This document shows, piece after piece, positions 26,171-38,086 of a stretch of DNA of 64,000 nucleotides. The notes beneath the pieces were generated by a model, which made no database searches, was not told the DNA's origin, and saw nothing but the letters and a program-made list of their open reading frames with translations. The DNA is taken from assembly GCA_027574665.1 (NCBI GenBank), contig CM050654.1, forward strand, positions 20,776,222-20,840,221, in the 5' to 3' direction. This DNA comes from Rhynochetos jubatus. Its lineage: Eukaryota; Chordata; Aves; Eurypygiformes; Rhynochetidae. Position numbers and translations under genes: made by a program. How positions within the stretch are numbered: position 1 is the stretch's first letter; each line of letters starts with the position of its first letter.

Positions 26171-26175
26171 CTGAG
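26171..26175. repeat. Target-site duplication, right copy (CTGAG)
   Basis: This is the right copy of the duplication flanking the solo LTR. It directly follows the terminal GGACA of the plus-strand reading. Confidence 0.9.
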
Positions 26176-26431
26176 CTAAAAAGAAATTGTTGAAAGGACA
26201 TGGTAAAACAAAAGCAAACTTTGGATCCTTTTCCGACCCTGAAGCAAGTGTCAGTCATGGCTATCATTGCAGAGGGAGCTGTTTGGTCTCCAGCTGTGGC
26301 CTGTGGGTGATAACCAGACCTTTTACATTTCGGCTGTAAGTGTTAGAGATAAAAATGCCATGAAAGAAACAGAATTAATGTTTTTTCACCATTGTACATG
26401 TTCACCCCCTCTTGTCTTCTCCCTAGTTCAG

Positions 26432-26582
26432 GGGTCATTGTTTACATTCACATTTGAGGTAAAATGTGCTAGTGATGATGACTGGAAAAGGAAGTTCCCA
26501 GAAGATGAACTGAGAAAATGAGGTGCCTGTGGTGAAATTCTGGATAAAAGCATGAAATTAACTGCCATCGAAGCCAAAGAGG
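26432..26582 (+). pseudogene. Possible DNAH11-like exon, start of stalk coiled coil CC1 (weak relic)
   Basis: A pyrimidine-rich stretch ending in CTAGTTCAG precedes the block, and a strong GTGAGT donor follows it. The frame opens G-SLF, as the expected ISLF of the AAA4/CC1 junction would. It continues through DDWKRKFPEDELRK to an in-frame TGA at 26519-26521, then GACGEILDKSMKLTAIEAKE. The KRK...E...K...I spacing matches a stalk segment like KKKQNEVSEKKERLVNGI without gaps, although identity is only about a quarter. The block is some 14 codons longer than expected. The stop codon shows it is not a normal internal coding exon in this frame. An unrelated non-coding exon is an alternative reading. 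Confidence 0.3.
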
Positions 26583-26729
26583 GTGAGTAACTCCAAGTCA
26601 GTACCCCCATCACTTGATTGAAGTAGTGAAAGAACATCGAAAAAGCCTGTTCTAGGTGAGAACAAGTCTGAAGATGAGGAAAAAAGAGGATGGAAAGCTT
26701 TTAGTGAATCAAAAGCCCGTATTAACAAC

Positions 26730-26747
26730 AAATAAATAAATAAATAG
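26730..26747. repeat. (AAAT)n microsatellite
   Basis: Four AAAT units after CAAC. Confidence 0.85.
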
Positions 26748-29700
26748 AAGTAGCAGAACTCTTCTTCATTTTCTTGATATTTTGATCAGATAAAAGAAAG
26801 TCTCGCAGATTTCCTTGATAGTATGTTGTAAGAGGGATGACAATAATGTGCAAAGTATGGCAGGAAATCAGTAATAATTCATGGTTAGAATATTGTTACA
26901 GCGTACACTGGGAGGCTGATTGTTTTCAGTGTGATTAAAAAACGAAAGTTTGACTACAGCAGAAAAGTAAGAATAAAGGTCACTAGGATTATTTGTTTTA
27001 GAATACAATCTGGAAACTTCATAGTGGGAAGGTTCTGAGAGTTAATATGTAGGCATAATTCAAAGCAGTCACTGCTTTAAAAAACTTGCAATTTAGAAAC
27101 ACAAGGAAGTAAAAGGATCGGAGGAAGAACAGAAAAATAAGTGAATATAATTTCCAGCAAAAGCTTACCCTGGGAATTATTAAAAAGATCGGATGATAAA
27201 AGCAACTTGCCAATATCCCAGGCTGTCTAGGGACATTGGGAAAGCTTTACTGGAAACTAGATAAAAATGTCTTGCTTAATTATCTATTTTTGTAAAGCGG
27301 CTGGACTACATAATCTTTTCTGTTTATTTCTAGTACAGCATTTTCTGACTGGGGAAAAAAACAAGAGAGTCCTGGTCATCTGACTCCAGGCTAGCCAATA
27401 TCTTTCTCATTGCACAACACTGGGTTTTTAAGGGACATAATGTGGAACTTTGGGGGTCGTTGTAGCCAAACTGTGAGCTGCTTATCCCCGCTGGTATGCA
27501 GTTACTTGCTGAAATAGTCCAATTAATTTAAATGTGTCTATCTGGGCAAATCATTTCTACCAAAGACAAGAACAGATTCATAATATGGCACTTAGTTTTG
27601 GGGTTAGTTTGATTTTGGTTTTCTTTTTTTCTGGCCAAGATGTTATTTTTTCTTTCAGGTAAGAATTTCATTTGCAAGGATCTTATGAGGCAGGATTTAC
27701 TTATTCTTGTAGAGTGTTCTGAGATTCCAAAGTGAGCAGTGCTAAAACCTGTGGAAGGTCTTGTTATTCTTCCCTGCTAATTAACATCACTGTAAGCGAT
27801 GGGGTGTGAATTTGCAAAAGTGGGCTGTGAGTTCTCTGTAATAATCATATTGTAGACAAGAATACTTGTACTTTCTGGTGATATCTGCATTGTTTAGCCA
27901 AGGCAAAGTAAAGACCATCATTTCTTCTACTGGCATGGAATTACAAGGGTTTGACCAGGCAGATTCAAGAGAAAATGGCTGGCAATTTTTTTATTGACAG
28001 AATTTGTCAACAGTTAAAGGTGAAAAAGGACATAGGAATGATGAGAGCGTTTTTTTTATCCTTTTACAATTGACAAATAACTTCACCAGGCAGAAATACA
28101 GCAGAATGAATTGTAATAAACACAGTATTTGTGGTAAATTATCTTTGTTAGTGAGGAAAAATCAATGTATTGATTTGTTCTTCTTATGTGCAGAATCCAG
28201 TTACAGGATGCCTCATAAAGTCATCCTTTTAATCCTCATATTACCTGCAAGATAAGAGTAAATTAGGGAAATTCCACTTCAGATCGCAGTGTTTTATTCT
28301 CTTTTTGCTTCTGGAGAAAAAATTCATGAGTGGCAGAAATGGCAAAATCACGTTCTTATTGATTTTGAAGGGTACTTAAGAGTAGCTCCCCCAGCTTCAA
28401 GTTGGGGCAAAAAGAAAAGGTATGTGTCTAAGTCAGCTAATTTGTGCAAGTAAATTTAGCCACTGACTTCCCACTGTAAATCCCACAGTAACTCCCATGG
28501 ACTTTCTGCAGTAGCTCACCCGAGTAAGCCAGCTAATGGGAAAAAGCTCTGTAGACCTGAGCAAGTCACCCTTCTGCAAGGCAAGTGAAGAGGTTAGATA
28601 TCTTTGGAAGCTTGAATTAAACTTTGTGTAAGTGATACCAGAAGGCTACATGAGTCGTGTGCTGTTTCAGTATTCTAATTATCTTCTTTTTCATCTCCAA
28701 GTTCCAGCATAACTCCAGTGTTGTTTCAGAAGTAACACGTGCTGATGCATTCCCTAGCATACTTCTGAAAGTTGTAGGATATAATCTGACAGATTTACGA
28801 ATGACAGATTTGACATTTGGGCCATGTAGAGAGAGTTGAACACAACCACCTCTGACTCTGTATTGCTGGCAGTAATAAAAACATACTTTTATGAAGGAAG
28901 TGAGCAGATACGTTGGACTAGTTCTACCTTGTTAGTGTAAATGTGCTGAATTAGAGTGAGTTACACAAGTGTAAAAGTAGCATAAAGGAGAAAAAAAGAA
29001 TCAATCCAGAGTAAAAAGCACATACAGGCTTATGTTATTTATACTACTGTGCTGCTGAAAGCAATCCAAACACTTTTGGCATGGTATCTGTGCATCCTTT
29101 ATAGGCATGTGTAAGAATACCCTTTCCTGGGGTTTTAGCATGGAGCAAACATGCACAACAAGTGTGGGGTTTTTCCTGTACTGGAGAATGAAACCAAGGA
29201 AAAGAAACTTTAGCTTGGTTTTAGATGGCTCTGTTTCCACCAACCAGATTTATTTTGCCAATTAGAATCATGGTGAGAGTCACTATGAGATGATGCTGAA
29301 GAGAGTGTTCAGTGAAAAATGCTTCACCTATTTGTTACAATTCTCCCAGTAGGTGTTCAGGTGTACAACAGTAATTTAACATATAGAGTAACCTAGAATC
29401 TCTGCCAAATGCTTATTCACCTATGTTGTTGGCTTAAGTGAAGGTACAGATGACTGGACCAAACTTGATGTTTGTAATGTCATTAGTCATGGGAATAAAT
29501 AGGATTCTTCATGGTTCATTTTCCTTTAAAGATAGGAGGAAATAAAATTCAGATGAGTTAATGTTGCAGGCATAGAATTTCCTGTATTTTTCTAGAAATA
29601 ATTTAGTATTAAATTTTTCAGGCTTTTGAGTAACATGTGGTCTTTACAATATTGTATAATTAAAAAGGAGCACAAGCATAGCTTGTTTCATGTGGTTTTA

Positions 29701-30479
29701 AACATAACCCCATGCTTCATGATTTTTCCTCAAGATTTGCAGCCTGGTTTAAGCCATTTTCAAGCATTTGTTTGATTGCCTTTGCTCTGTGGTTGCACTT
29801 TTCTTTCAAATTATTTCTTTGATTTGTGACGTGACGTAGTGTTAGGTTCCCACTTGAACAAGACAGTACAGCATTTACAGCGGTAGGACTCATGGTAGAG
29901 CAGTCAGTGTCTGTTATACTTCTCTGTGTTGTGCTGTGCTGAATAGAGGTAGCTAGAACAAAGGGTTCGTAGGGTCAGCAGTTTTAGATCCGGTACCAAG
30001 GAAAAGGTACTTGGCAACTGTTCACAAATGGAGCACAAGGTTTTGTAAGGTAAAATGAGAGGTGTGTGTGCCTTAAGGAGTCTGTTTCTGTCTTTCAGCG
30101 ATTCTTTCCACAATTTTCATCTACTTTAGATACAATATTTTGTATATTTAGGTTTTGTTGTCTGACAAATTCTGTTTAATAACTGGTAGAAAATGCAGAT
30201 CTGCAACAAACACGTGTCAGATGCTGCTGGCTTTTGTGCTAATGGTTGTGTAAGATTTTCCAGGTTTTCCCTCTGCCTTGTCCTATGCCGTATTTTGGCA
30301 TTCCTATGCCTCATCTTTTTGACATACAATGTATTTCTATGGGTATTTGTGTGTTTGTGCCCTTTGTGAAATTTCCCTTCAGTCATGCAGCAGTATATAT
30401 GCTGTGCATAGTACATGGAGAATTTGTTTTCCTGTCTCTATCATTTGATCTTGACTTCATTCTTTTCTGAGACAGTGTA

Positions 30480-30690
30480 ACCTCCATGTTTTGACCTTCC
30501 CACCCCCTTTCAACATTTCTCTAGAGAACTGATCGATACCTGCTGCTTTCCCCTTATTCAGATGATGGATAGCTTTGGCTAACTCTGAAATCTTTGTTTT
30601 CCTGTTCAGAATCAGGTTCTCCAAGCACTGACCTTCATACAGGGATTCTTCAGACGGCATGCAGGAACCATGCTTCTTTCCAGAAGGTTA
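30480..30690 (-). mobile_element. Non-LTR retrotransposon reverse-transcriptase scrap
   Basis: The minus-strand frame reads ISELAKAIHHLNKGKAAGID, followed by QFSREMLKGGGK. This is the N-terminal reverse-transcriptase box of LINEs, usually of the form (E..AI..L..GKA.G.D.I..E.LK..G). The open frame starts at 30660 and stops at 30457. No palm-domain motif follows, so only this piece survives. RTE-, CR1- or L2-type origin cannot be decided. The GKAAGID spelling fits several clades. Confidence 0.7.
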
Positions 30691-32049
30691 AAGAAAGTCC
30701 TGGTAGGTTCTCTTGTTTTTATTTAGATTTCCTGAAATAGAGAAAGCAAAACATAATAAAAGTGAGACATTTTGAGTTCTGACCGCTTGTAGGGTTCCAC
30801 AATGCTTCACCAGCTGGGTGTCATTTGATCCACTTCTGTTTCTGTAATCTGTACTTGACCTAGTTTTAAGTCTGATCCAGCCCTTTCCAACAGGTCAGTT
30901 TCACGTGACTGTTTAAGTATTTACAGGAGATGCCTAAGTGAGAAAATAAGGTGTTTACTGCCCAAAGAATCCAAGTCTGATCTTGAAGCTGCTTTATGGT
31001 GCTCCAGAGTGATTTACACAGGGTCAGAGATGATAAAAATCTTCAGAGGAATTTTTCATAATCCCACAGAAAGCCTCATGATTCCCCTTTTAGCCCGAAG
31101 AAGCAAGGAAAAGAAAAGCAAATCTATTTCCTGCCGCACAGTTAGGCAGAGTTATGTCATTCATACTAAACGGAGGGTAGCATATACTTACTTCTGCTTA
31201 AAGTTAGCACCAACGGACAGTGCTATTTTGAACAAAAGGAAGGAGAAATAATAAGCAATTCTTATTTTGTGAGGAAGTGGGCACTGACCAGATGATGTTA
31301 AATCTGCACGTAACAGCATCCAGCTTCCAGCAGAGCGGCTGCTGGAATTGCCTGGGCACTGGTTGGTAAGCAGAGAGAAATGACAAACCTGGAAAAAAGT
31401 GAATTATTGAGCACCAACAATCCACAACACCTCTGAAATTACTCTCTAAAATATAATTTTGAATTACCTTTTATAATGTTCTGGTTTTTATTTCAGATAT
31501 ATTTAACTTGCATTAATTTTTAGACCTGTCCCTTTCTACCGTTTCTCCATATGTTGCGCGTTGTGTGGCTGGGTATCCAGCTGCGCACGTGCTTGGGTGC
31601 ATCGTGGATTGGTCTGTGTAGCAGAGTCATGAACTATTTATGACCAGGTTTTAGTCTCAGATGAATAAAGTTGCACCAATATCTTACAATGAACACAAAA
31701 TAGACCGACAGCACATCATGAATATGACGGAATTTTGACTTAGAATAATTGAGCTGACAATAGGCAATAGTGCCAGCGTCTGTAAGACCTGCTGAAGTGA
31801 CGGTGATTTTAGAAGGACTTGGTCAGCATAACTCCGTAACATTCACGTCAGAAAGCAGCAACTAAAAACAAAAAGCAAGTTTCTGGGGGAGCGTGTGTGC
31901 TAATTTGTAGCACATCGTTTCGTGACACTTTTCTTTCAAGGTTTGCTTTCTAAAAATAAGGGTTCCACTGTTTTCTGTTATCATTTAGAAAGGACTCATT
32001 TTAAAGGGCTTTTTGACAAAGCAGTAACTGTTCTTACAGAGACATAAGA

Positions 32050-32072
32050 TACATACATACATACATACATAG
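32050..32072. repeat. (ATAC)n microsatellite
   Basis: About six units of ATAC/CATA. Confidence 0.9.
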
Positions 32073-32615
32073 ATAATTTACATTTATGCTTTCCCTTGTA
32101 TTGTAGCAATACTTCAGGCTGAAGGAAGTGTTCTGTTGAGCTAAATAAAATACTGATATTTCAGCTTGTTAAACTGTTAAATATAGTCAACTTAATTTCA
32201 TTTTTTTGTAAAATAGAAACCATAACAATTTTATTTCTAAATAGTTATTACTAAGAAAATGTGCTTTTCCTTCAGATAAAAGTATTTGAAATCAAGATAA
32301 ACTCCTGAAATGCCTATCTGATGCTGGGGCAGAGGAGATGACCCACAACATGGCCAACAGTCTCTCCTGATTGTGCGAGTTTTAAAATAAAACCAAGTTT
32401 CTGGTTCTGGTGAACCACACAGCCATTGACTGATTCATGTGAGATATCTGGGAGCCTTAGATACTGTCAGCAGTAGCATCATAGAGAAAGTAGAGTTATT
32501 TGGTTAAGCTTATGTTACTTCTTTTTGTATTAATATGATTTTTTCCCCTCCTCTGATATTGTGTTATTTGGAAATATCTGTTAATAAGACTATATGTTAA
32601 TAAGAATTTCAGCCA

Positions 32616-32672
32616 AAAGCTGAATAGTTTGAATGTCACTAAATATCAAAGCTGAATAATTTGAATGTTGCT
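32616..32672. repeat. Direct repeat, two 25-base units at 32-base spacing
   Basis: AAAGCTGAATAGTTTGAATG at 32616 recurs as AAAGCTGAATAATTTGAATG at 32648, followed by similar GTYRCT ends. Confidence 0.85.
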
Positions 32673-33002
32673 AAGCATAATGCAGGTCAGCAATACAAAA
32701 CAAACTGTGAAATGTATTCCTAGATTAAGAGGATCTCTCTTAGATTTGTTCAATTTTTTTTCTGCTTAGTCATTCTGAAAGGTGCCGAACTAAGAGTAGA
32801 AATTAAGGCAAAATTTACACATTGCACACTGCATGGGAACAAAATGATGCACGTGCTGTCCTTTGAACACTCTCAGATGAATCAAGATGGTCAATTCTTA
32901 GGACTTTATTGGATTTTGTGATAGTGAGCTTTTGATATCTGTCATCTAGGTTCTTCTTAAAGCCTTAATACCTGGAATCAAGGGATTTCTTGGAGGTTTT
33001 AG

Positions 33003-33110
33003 CTTTTTTAATTCTCTTTTCTTGTTTTTCTTTTCCTTTCCCTTTCTTTGTTTTTTCCTTCTTTTCCTTCTTTGTATATCTCTCTGTTTTTCTGTCTTTC
33101 TAATAACCTT
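33003..33110 (+). repeat. Pyrimidine-rich tract
   Basis: Roughly 100 bases of almost only T and C (TTCTTTTCCTTTCCCTTTC and similar). Confidence 0.85.
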
Positions 33111-34805
33111 ATTGCTTCCATTGCTGCAGAGAAAACCTTGAAAACAAATGTAAAAAGTATCCCAATTCCAGAACCAACCACACTCCTCAGATCGCACTGA
33201 GTCCTCATGAGCTCAGGGAGAAGCAGAGAAAAGAGTATTCTGGAGAGCATCACATGACTAGGGAAAAGGAAAATCTGGGTTTCTGGCTGCTGCTGCATAA
33301 TCTTCTGCTGCCTGATCTCATCACATCTTTGCCCTCTGCACCAAAATGAACACCATAGGTAACAGATCTGGAGAGTGTCGTTGGCTGAGACGTCATAAAT
33401 GCAGATTCTTGCTTCTAGTCCATCACGAATGGTTGTTTGAACTCAGAGGCCAAGGTTGTATTGTCAGTTTGAAGCCCAACATTTCAGGCAGGCATAGAAA
33501 GAATTTCACCACAGATGAGAGGATGTAAACTGTGCAGCCAAAAGTCTTCACATTTTATATCTGTTTAAATATATGCATACGTATGTACCGACATATTACT
33601 CATGAGACAGGTGCTAGAGGGTTTAGGATTTTTTTTGTCTTTAACTTTGTAGAACAATATAAATTTTATATTCACTGGAAAATGGCAAGCTGTTTTTAAG
33701 TGACGGCTTCATGTCAGTGCTAAAAGCTGCAGTTGTGATTGCCTGAGGGATGAAATGCCCATTAAAGATGGCAATTTTACTAGCACTATGGGATTTCTGG
33801 GTACACAGTGGATTTAGTCATGAAAAACCTGTTTTTTGGCAGAAACATGCACTTTGTCCTAGATTCAGTTTATAAATACCACTCAAAGTATCATTGTCTT
33901 TTCCTCTGTGTGTGTATGTGATTACTCTCAAGATGGGAAATGGGCATTTCCACACAGCTTGAAAGCTGTGATCCTTAAAAACCATCTTTATTCTCTGTCA
34001 AGGATGACTGGAGTAGATTACACTGGAGTATTAAAAATACTAGGCCACAAAACCCTTGGACCGTTACCATAACTAAACTACCGTAATAATGGTAAAATTT
34101 TTTTAAAATCTAGTATGTGGAATAAGTGTCAGCTTTCTTAGCTTTTTAAATAAACAATCACTTTATCACTATAAGAGAATTTACTTACTCCTTGCAATCT
34201 GCATTTATCAATAGCACTAACATTGTAAAAATAGAGCAATTACATTTAAATGACAGAGCTAAATATTGTGTCAGAGGTATGAAACAAATGGCATTGTTGC
34301 TCATTTCCTGAAGAATAATTTGCCTCATGAAAGCTACGTTGCCAGGTTGTGAAACCCAGCAGGGCCTTTCTGTCAACAAGTTACGACTTTCAAGTAAATT
34401 ACGTAATGCAATGCACAGTGTTTCTGCATTTCACATGGTTATGCACGCATTATGTGTGATTTTTCCCTGCTCAGAAAAGTTCTTAGAGTTAGATCCCACT
34501 CCTGTGCATACTAATGTAAATCATAAAAAACAAGGAAATTAACAGTTAAGCCATTCAGCTATTCACCTACACTCTACTCACTTGGCTACCTCCATTCTGC
34601 TACTTCCCACACGCACATCTCCATCCTCCACTTGAACAACCTACAATTATCTTCATAATAAACCACTATGTTTATAATAATGGAGCTGGGAGCATCATCT
34701 ATCAGTTTGCCTTAAACTTCCCGTTGAACGGCCGTGTTTTCAGTTATTCATATGAATGAATTTCAGCAACTTAATAGAATTTCAATTGCTTATAACCTTT
34801 ATCAG

Positions 34806-34924
34806 AATGGATTTTGCCTGCATATATACCTCAGTCTGAAATTTTGGGAAAACTGCAGCCAAAGCAGTGCAGCTATGTTCAACAGAAACGCCGCCGTGAG
34901 GTGGGTGAATTTGCCCAAGTTGAA
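34806..34924 (+). pseudogene. DNAH11: DNAH11-like dynein exon, end of stalk helix CC1 (relic)
   Basis: The block follows CCTTTATCAG. One frame reads PQSEILGKLQPKQ, then YVQQKRRREVGEFAQVE. The corresponding DNAH11 stalk segment, as I recall it, runs through [21 protein letters not shown]...KAE. The I, E, K, Q, V, QK, RE, E and A..E positions line up with one single-residue gap on each side. The frame meets a stop nine bases later (CGCCGGTGA). The likely old donor is GAA followed by GTGCGC, a weak site. In the family the next residues are PAL, and the next relic, at 44968, begins with CCAGCTCTT (PAL) two bases in. That continuity across the two blocks is the main support. Confidence 0.5.
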
Positions 34925-34969
34925 GTGCGCCGGTGACCGTTTCTTTGAGAATATAAGAATTTTCAGTAG

Positions 34970-35155
34970 TTGGGACAGGTCTCTGAAATCGATCCAGAAA
35001 ACAAACTTTTTGCCAAATCTGTGGAATTCTACCCACCTTTAGCTAAGTTAGAACCACATGAGCTGTGTATAGTTTTGGCAGACTTGGCAGCTCTGTCTGA
35101 AATGAGAAAGGTCCACCCTGAAGTTGAAGGAAGACCAGGACGTTTCATTCAGTGA
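34970..35155 (+). other. Open frame with protein-like composition, unrecognised
   Basis: The frame reads VSEIDPENKLFAKSVEFYPP, then LAKLEPHELCIVLADLAALS, then EMRKVHPEVEGRPGRFIQ and a stop. GGGACAG at 34972-34978 could be an acceptor. It shares the frame of the CC1 relic 45 bases upstream, though stops separate them. Charge and hydrophobic periodicity look helical. I cannot match it to dynein or to another family. Confidence 0.25.
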
Positions 35156-35263
35156 CGATTTCCAGTTGATCTTTGCAGTGGCTGAGTCTGGGCCCTAGAA
35201 ACCAAGGATCTGTGCTTTCCTTGTTGTTGTCTCTCTCGTTCACTATTTTTTGCATCTTTGCAG

Positions 35264-35365
35264 GACGCACGAGTTCAAGTCATCAGCCCTAATTCCCCCA
35301 GTGAGGTGCTGCAGAACCGGGCAAACAAAAATTGCGTTTCCCTGGAGCGGACCGACACCAATGAG
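35264..35365 (+). other. Exon-like block of 34 codons, unrecognised
   Basis: CATCTTTGCAG precedes the block and GAG with GTACAG ends it. Only phase 0 is open: DARVQVISPNSPSEVLQNRA, then NKNCVSLERTDTNE. Composition is GC-richer than the flanks, and splice sites are good. The block lies among dynein relics, but its order does not fit the dynein segment it faintly resembles (DLKARL...QTE), because the end of CC1 lies upstream at 34806. It may be an exon of another transcript on this strand. Confidence 0.35.
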
Positions 35366-37436
35366 GTACAGACAAGGGAGGAACCCTAGGATGAAGTCCT
35401 GTTGTGTTGGCTAGCGTTGCCCTGCCACAGGAACGGCCTGGCTCTTGCTGCAGTTTCTGACGGCAAAGTGAAGATCTGAGAAGGGATTGAAAAAGCCAGA
35501 ATGTGGAGGCTGTGCAGACACTGGTAGGCAATTCCTTCCCCAAGTGTGAGGGGCAACAGAGGACAGAGCATGACTGGGCTTGTTTGAAAGCATTACAGTC
35601 GGAGAAAAGGTACTTTGGCTCATAGACTAATTGGAAGCAAGAGCTGACCTTTTGATATTGAACATGAGAGGGTCAGTGGTGAGCGGATAGGGCACAAAAG
35701 GCTTTGAAAGTCAAGACAAGTCATTTGTGTCTAATTCGACGGAGAAGGCTACAGAGAGCCAGACCTAGGGAGGTGCAAGGGAAGGAGATTTGTGTCAAGA
35801 GCTTGAGAGAGAGAGGGCTGAGACTGGAGGCGGGAGAGGGAGTTGGGAGAGCAGAGGAAGTGGCTGGACAATCTAACTGAGATCAGCAATAGCCATGAAA
35901 GGGGGAGGGAGGATGGGATGCTTGAACCAACCTTCGTATGAATGAAAGCTTGACAGAAATGGCAGCAGTTTCTGAATTATTATAATATATTCCAATGACA
36001 TGCCAATTCAGGAGTTCACAATGCAGCTGTTGTTTCTGAGGGAATGAGAAATTATTTTACCAATTTATGCGAAGGACTATTAAAAAGGTGGCAGACGAAG
36101 AAAAAATATCTACATAAAAAAGAAAGTTAATTGCTCCATAAAATGACTCACTGAGTGGTTCAAAAATCTTCTCATGCATAAATATAAAAGTTTTACTGTT
36201 TGGGTATTTTTTGTTTGGCTCCTTCATACTGAAAGAGTAATTCTCACAGGCCAGTATCTCCAGAAATAGTAGTAGTTGCATAATTGGATGTTATGAAACA
36301 GAGCAGATATCTCTTGGCTTTAGCTTCCTGGAATCGGAAAGTTGTAGGAACCACAAAATGGATTTTCACTTCAGTTTTCTGGACTTACCCATGGACATTT
36401 GTTCAAAGTGTTCATTATGTGCCTAACCTTCACTTTACCTTTGGGACTATCGGGGGCATAACTTCAGCTGAGTATGGATCTCTTATCACCAAAAATATTG
36501 AAGTTATTGCACTTGTAAATTACCAGACTAAAATAATATTTGTTATGGGCACTGGACTTCTGGTGAGCTTAAATAGTATGCTAATAAATGGCCACTGTAA
36601 TCATCCACCAGTTATCTGTGAAGTTTTCTGTCAGTTGATTCTGCTTCTCATCTGACCACGTGTGAAGACAATTCTGAGAATGCACGCGGCTGCCTCCAAG
36701 TCATGGCTGTGGCTGGCAGTGTTCTGTACAGTAGCATATGTACTTCATGGTCCCAGCTCTCTCTTGCTGTTGCACAATGTGGTTATTTTGATGATGCCCT
36801 AAAGTCCAGTGAAACACGGGCTCCATTCTGATGGGTGATGTGCAGATGTGGAACCAAACTCTTACTGGTTTTGTGGCAACAAACTGTTCATTTTAGCATG
36901 GAGGCTGATTTCAAAGCAATGTGCTGCAAAGAATCTGTCACCAGGAGAATCTGAGGGGGTGACTTTTATGCATGTAGGTGGCTTGTAACGATTCACAGAC
37001 CTGTTCTTTTATTTCCAAAGCAGCAGCTGGATGTTTTAGTCAGGCAGGTGTCTGCAAATCCCAGCTCCTCATGTCCAAAAAGCAGAGCACTTTTCCCAAG
37101 GGAGTGGATGAGATAGCTGCCAGACTTGGGAGAAACCAGGAGTGGGGACTTGGGTACCCTTTGGGCTTTCACCTGCATCTTATGTACGTGCAAGCATATT
37201 TGCCTTTCAACTTCTAGCCTGGAATTTGTATGGAGATGTTTCTCTATATAGATGGGAAATACAAAAGCTTTGTAAGTAGCAAAAGGTCCCCTATATTGAT
37301 GTTTATGTTTATTTATAGTGCTTAGGTCTGGGTGTATTTCGGTTGGATGTGCTTTATATGGAGGTTTGTTTGTGGTCTGGTACTAGAGACAATGGTTTTA
37401 TTTCGATGGATGATTTATACATATTGTGTCATAGCA

Positions 37437-37501
37437 CCTTTTCCTTAGTAACTTATGAATCTTAAGAAGGAAAATCTCCTTTTCCTTAGTATCTTATGAA
37501 T
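37437..37501. repeat. Direct repeat, two 24-base units at 41-base spacing
   Basis: CCTTTTCCTTAGTAACTTAT at 37437 recurs at 37478 with one mismatch (AGTATC). Confidence 0.85.
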
Positions 37502-37737
37502 TAGAATTATGAAATAGACACCCAAAGGTGTCTATACACCTGTTTGCCAGGAGAACATACTCTAGTATATAAAGAGAAGGGATCTCTTATTAAAGGACTG
37601 AGGCTTAGAACATCTGAGTGCTCTTTAATGTTATTTACTCACTGTTGGCTTGAAGCCAGTGATAGAAAAGCTTTAAATACAACAGTGAAGAATTGGGCCC
37701 TGAGAGACATTGTAATAACAAATTACCCCTCTCTTTC

Positions 37738-37873
37738 CTCCTCAGTTATCTCCATCTGTGAAATGGGAATAGCCTGTTTGTCAGAGCACACTTGTGAGAC
37801 ATAATTCATTAATGCCTGTGAAATGGTTTGAGAACATCGAATGGAAGTCTCTGTTCAAGTGTCAGGTATTATT
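37738..37873 (+). mobile_element. Ancient amniote core-SINE-like relic
   Basis: The sequence CTCCTCAGTTATCTCCATC, then TGTGAAATGGGAATAG, then ATTAATGCCTGTGAAATGG, TTTGAGAACATCGAATGG and AGTGTCAGGTATTATTA follows the tail of old amniote SINEs (the 'CATCTGTAAAATGGGGATA ... AAGCGCTTTGAGA' family). The 5' tRNA-derived head is not visible. It is probably very old and shared with other reptiles. Confidence 0.7.
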
Positions 37874-38086
37874 AGCTCTGAAATGAAAGCTATTTTATAT
37901 TGCTGCATCAGGAGCTACTTGAAGTCTCTTATTCTATACAAATAACAAGTGGTACATGAGTGACATTTCTTTTGGTTTAATAGGGTAGTCTACCCACAGT
38001 GCTGAAGGAACCGTTTGTGCTGGTAAAATGACATTAGGGAGCGCTACTAACACACTGAGCAAAGTCACCCATTCCAGAAATGTTTT

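Larger units (their letters stand above)
26583..34805. other. Intron-like, with one LINE scrap and simple repeats
   Basis: Apart from the reverse-transcriptase scrap, the microsatellites and the pyrimidine tract, nothing is recognised. The frame at 28657-28839 looks mildly protein-like but has no match. Confidence 0.5.

Noticed and set aside
36284-36655. 123-codon open frame as a gene
   Set aside because: No splice signals, no recognised domain, and AT-rich codon use like the surroundings.
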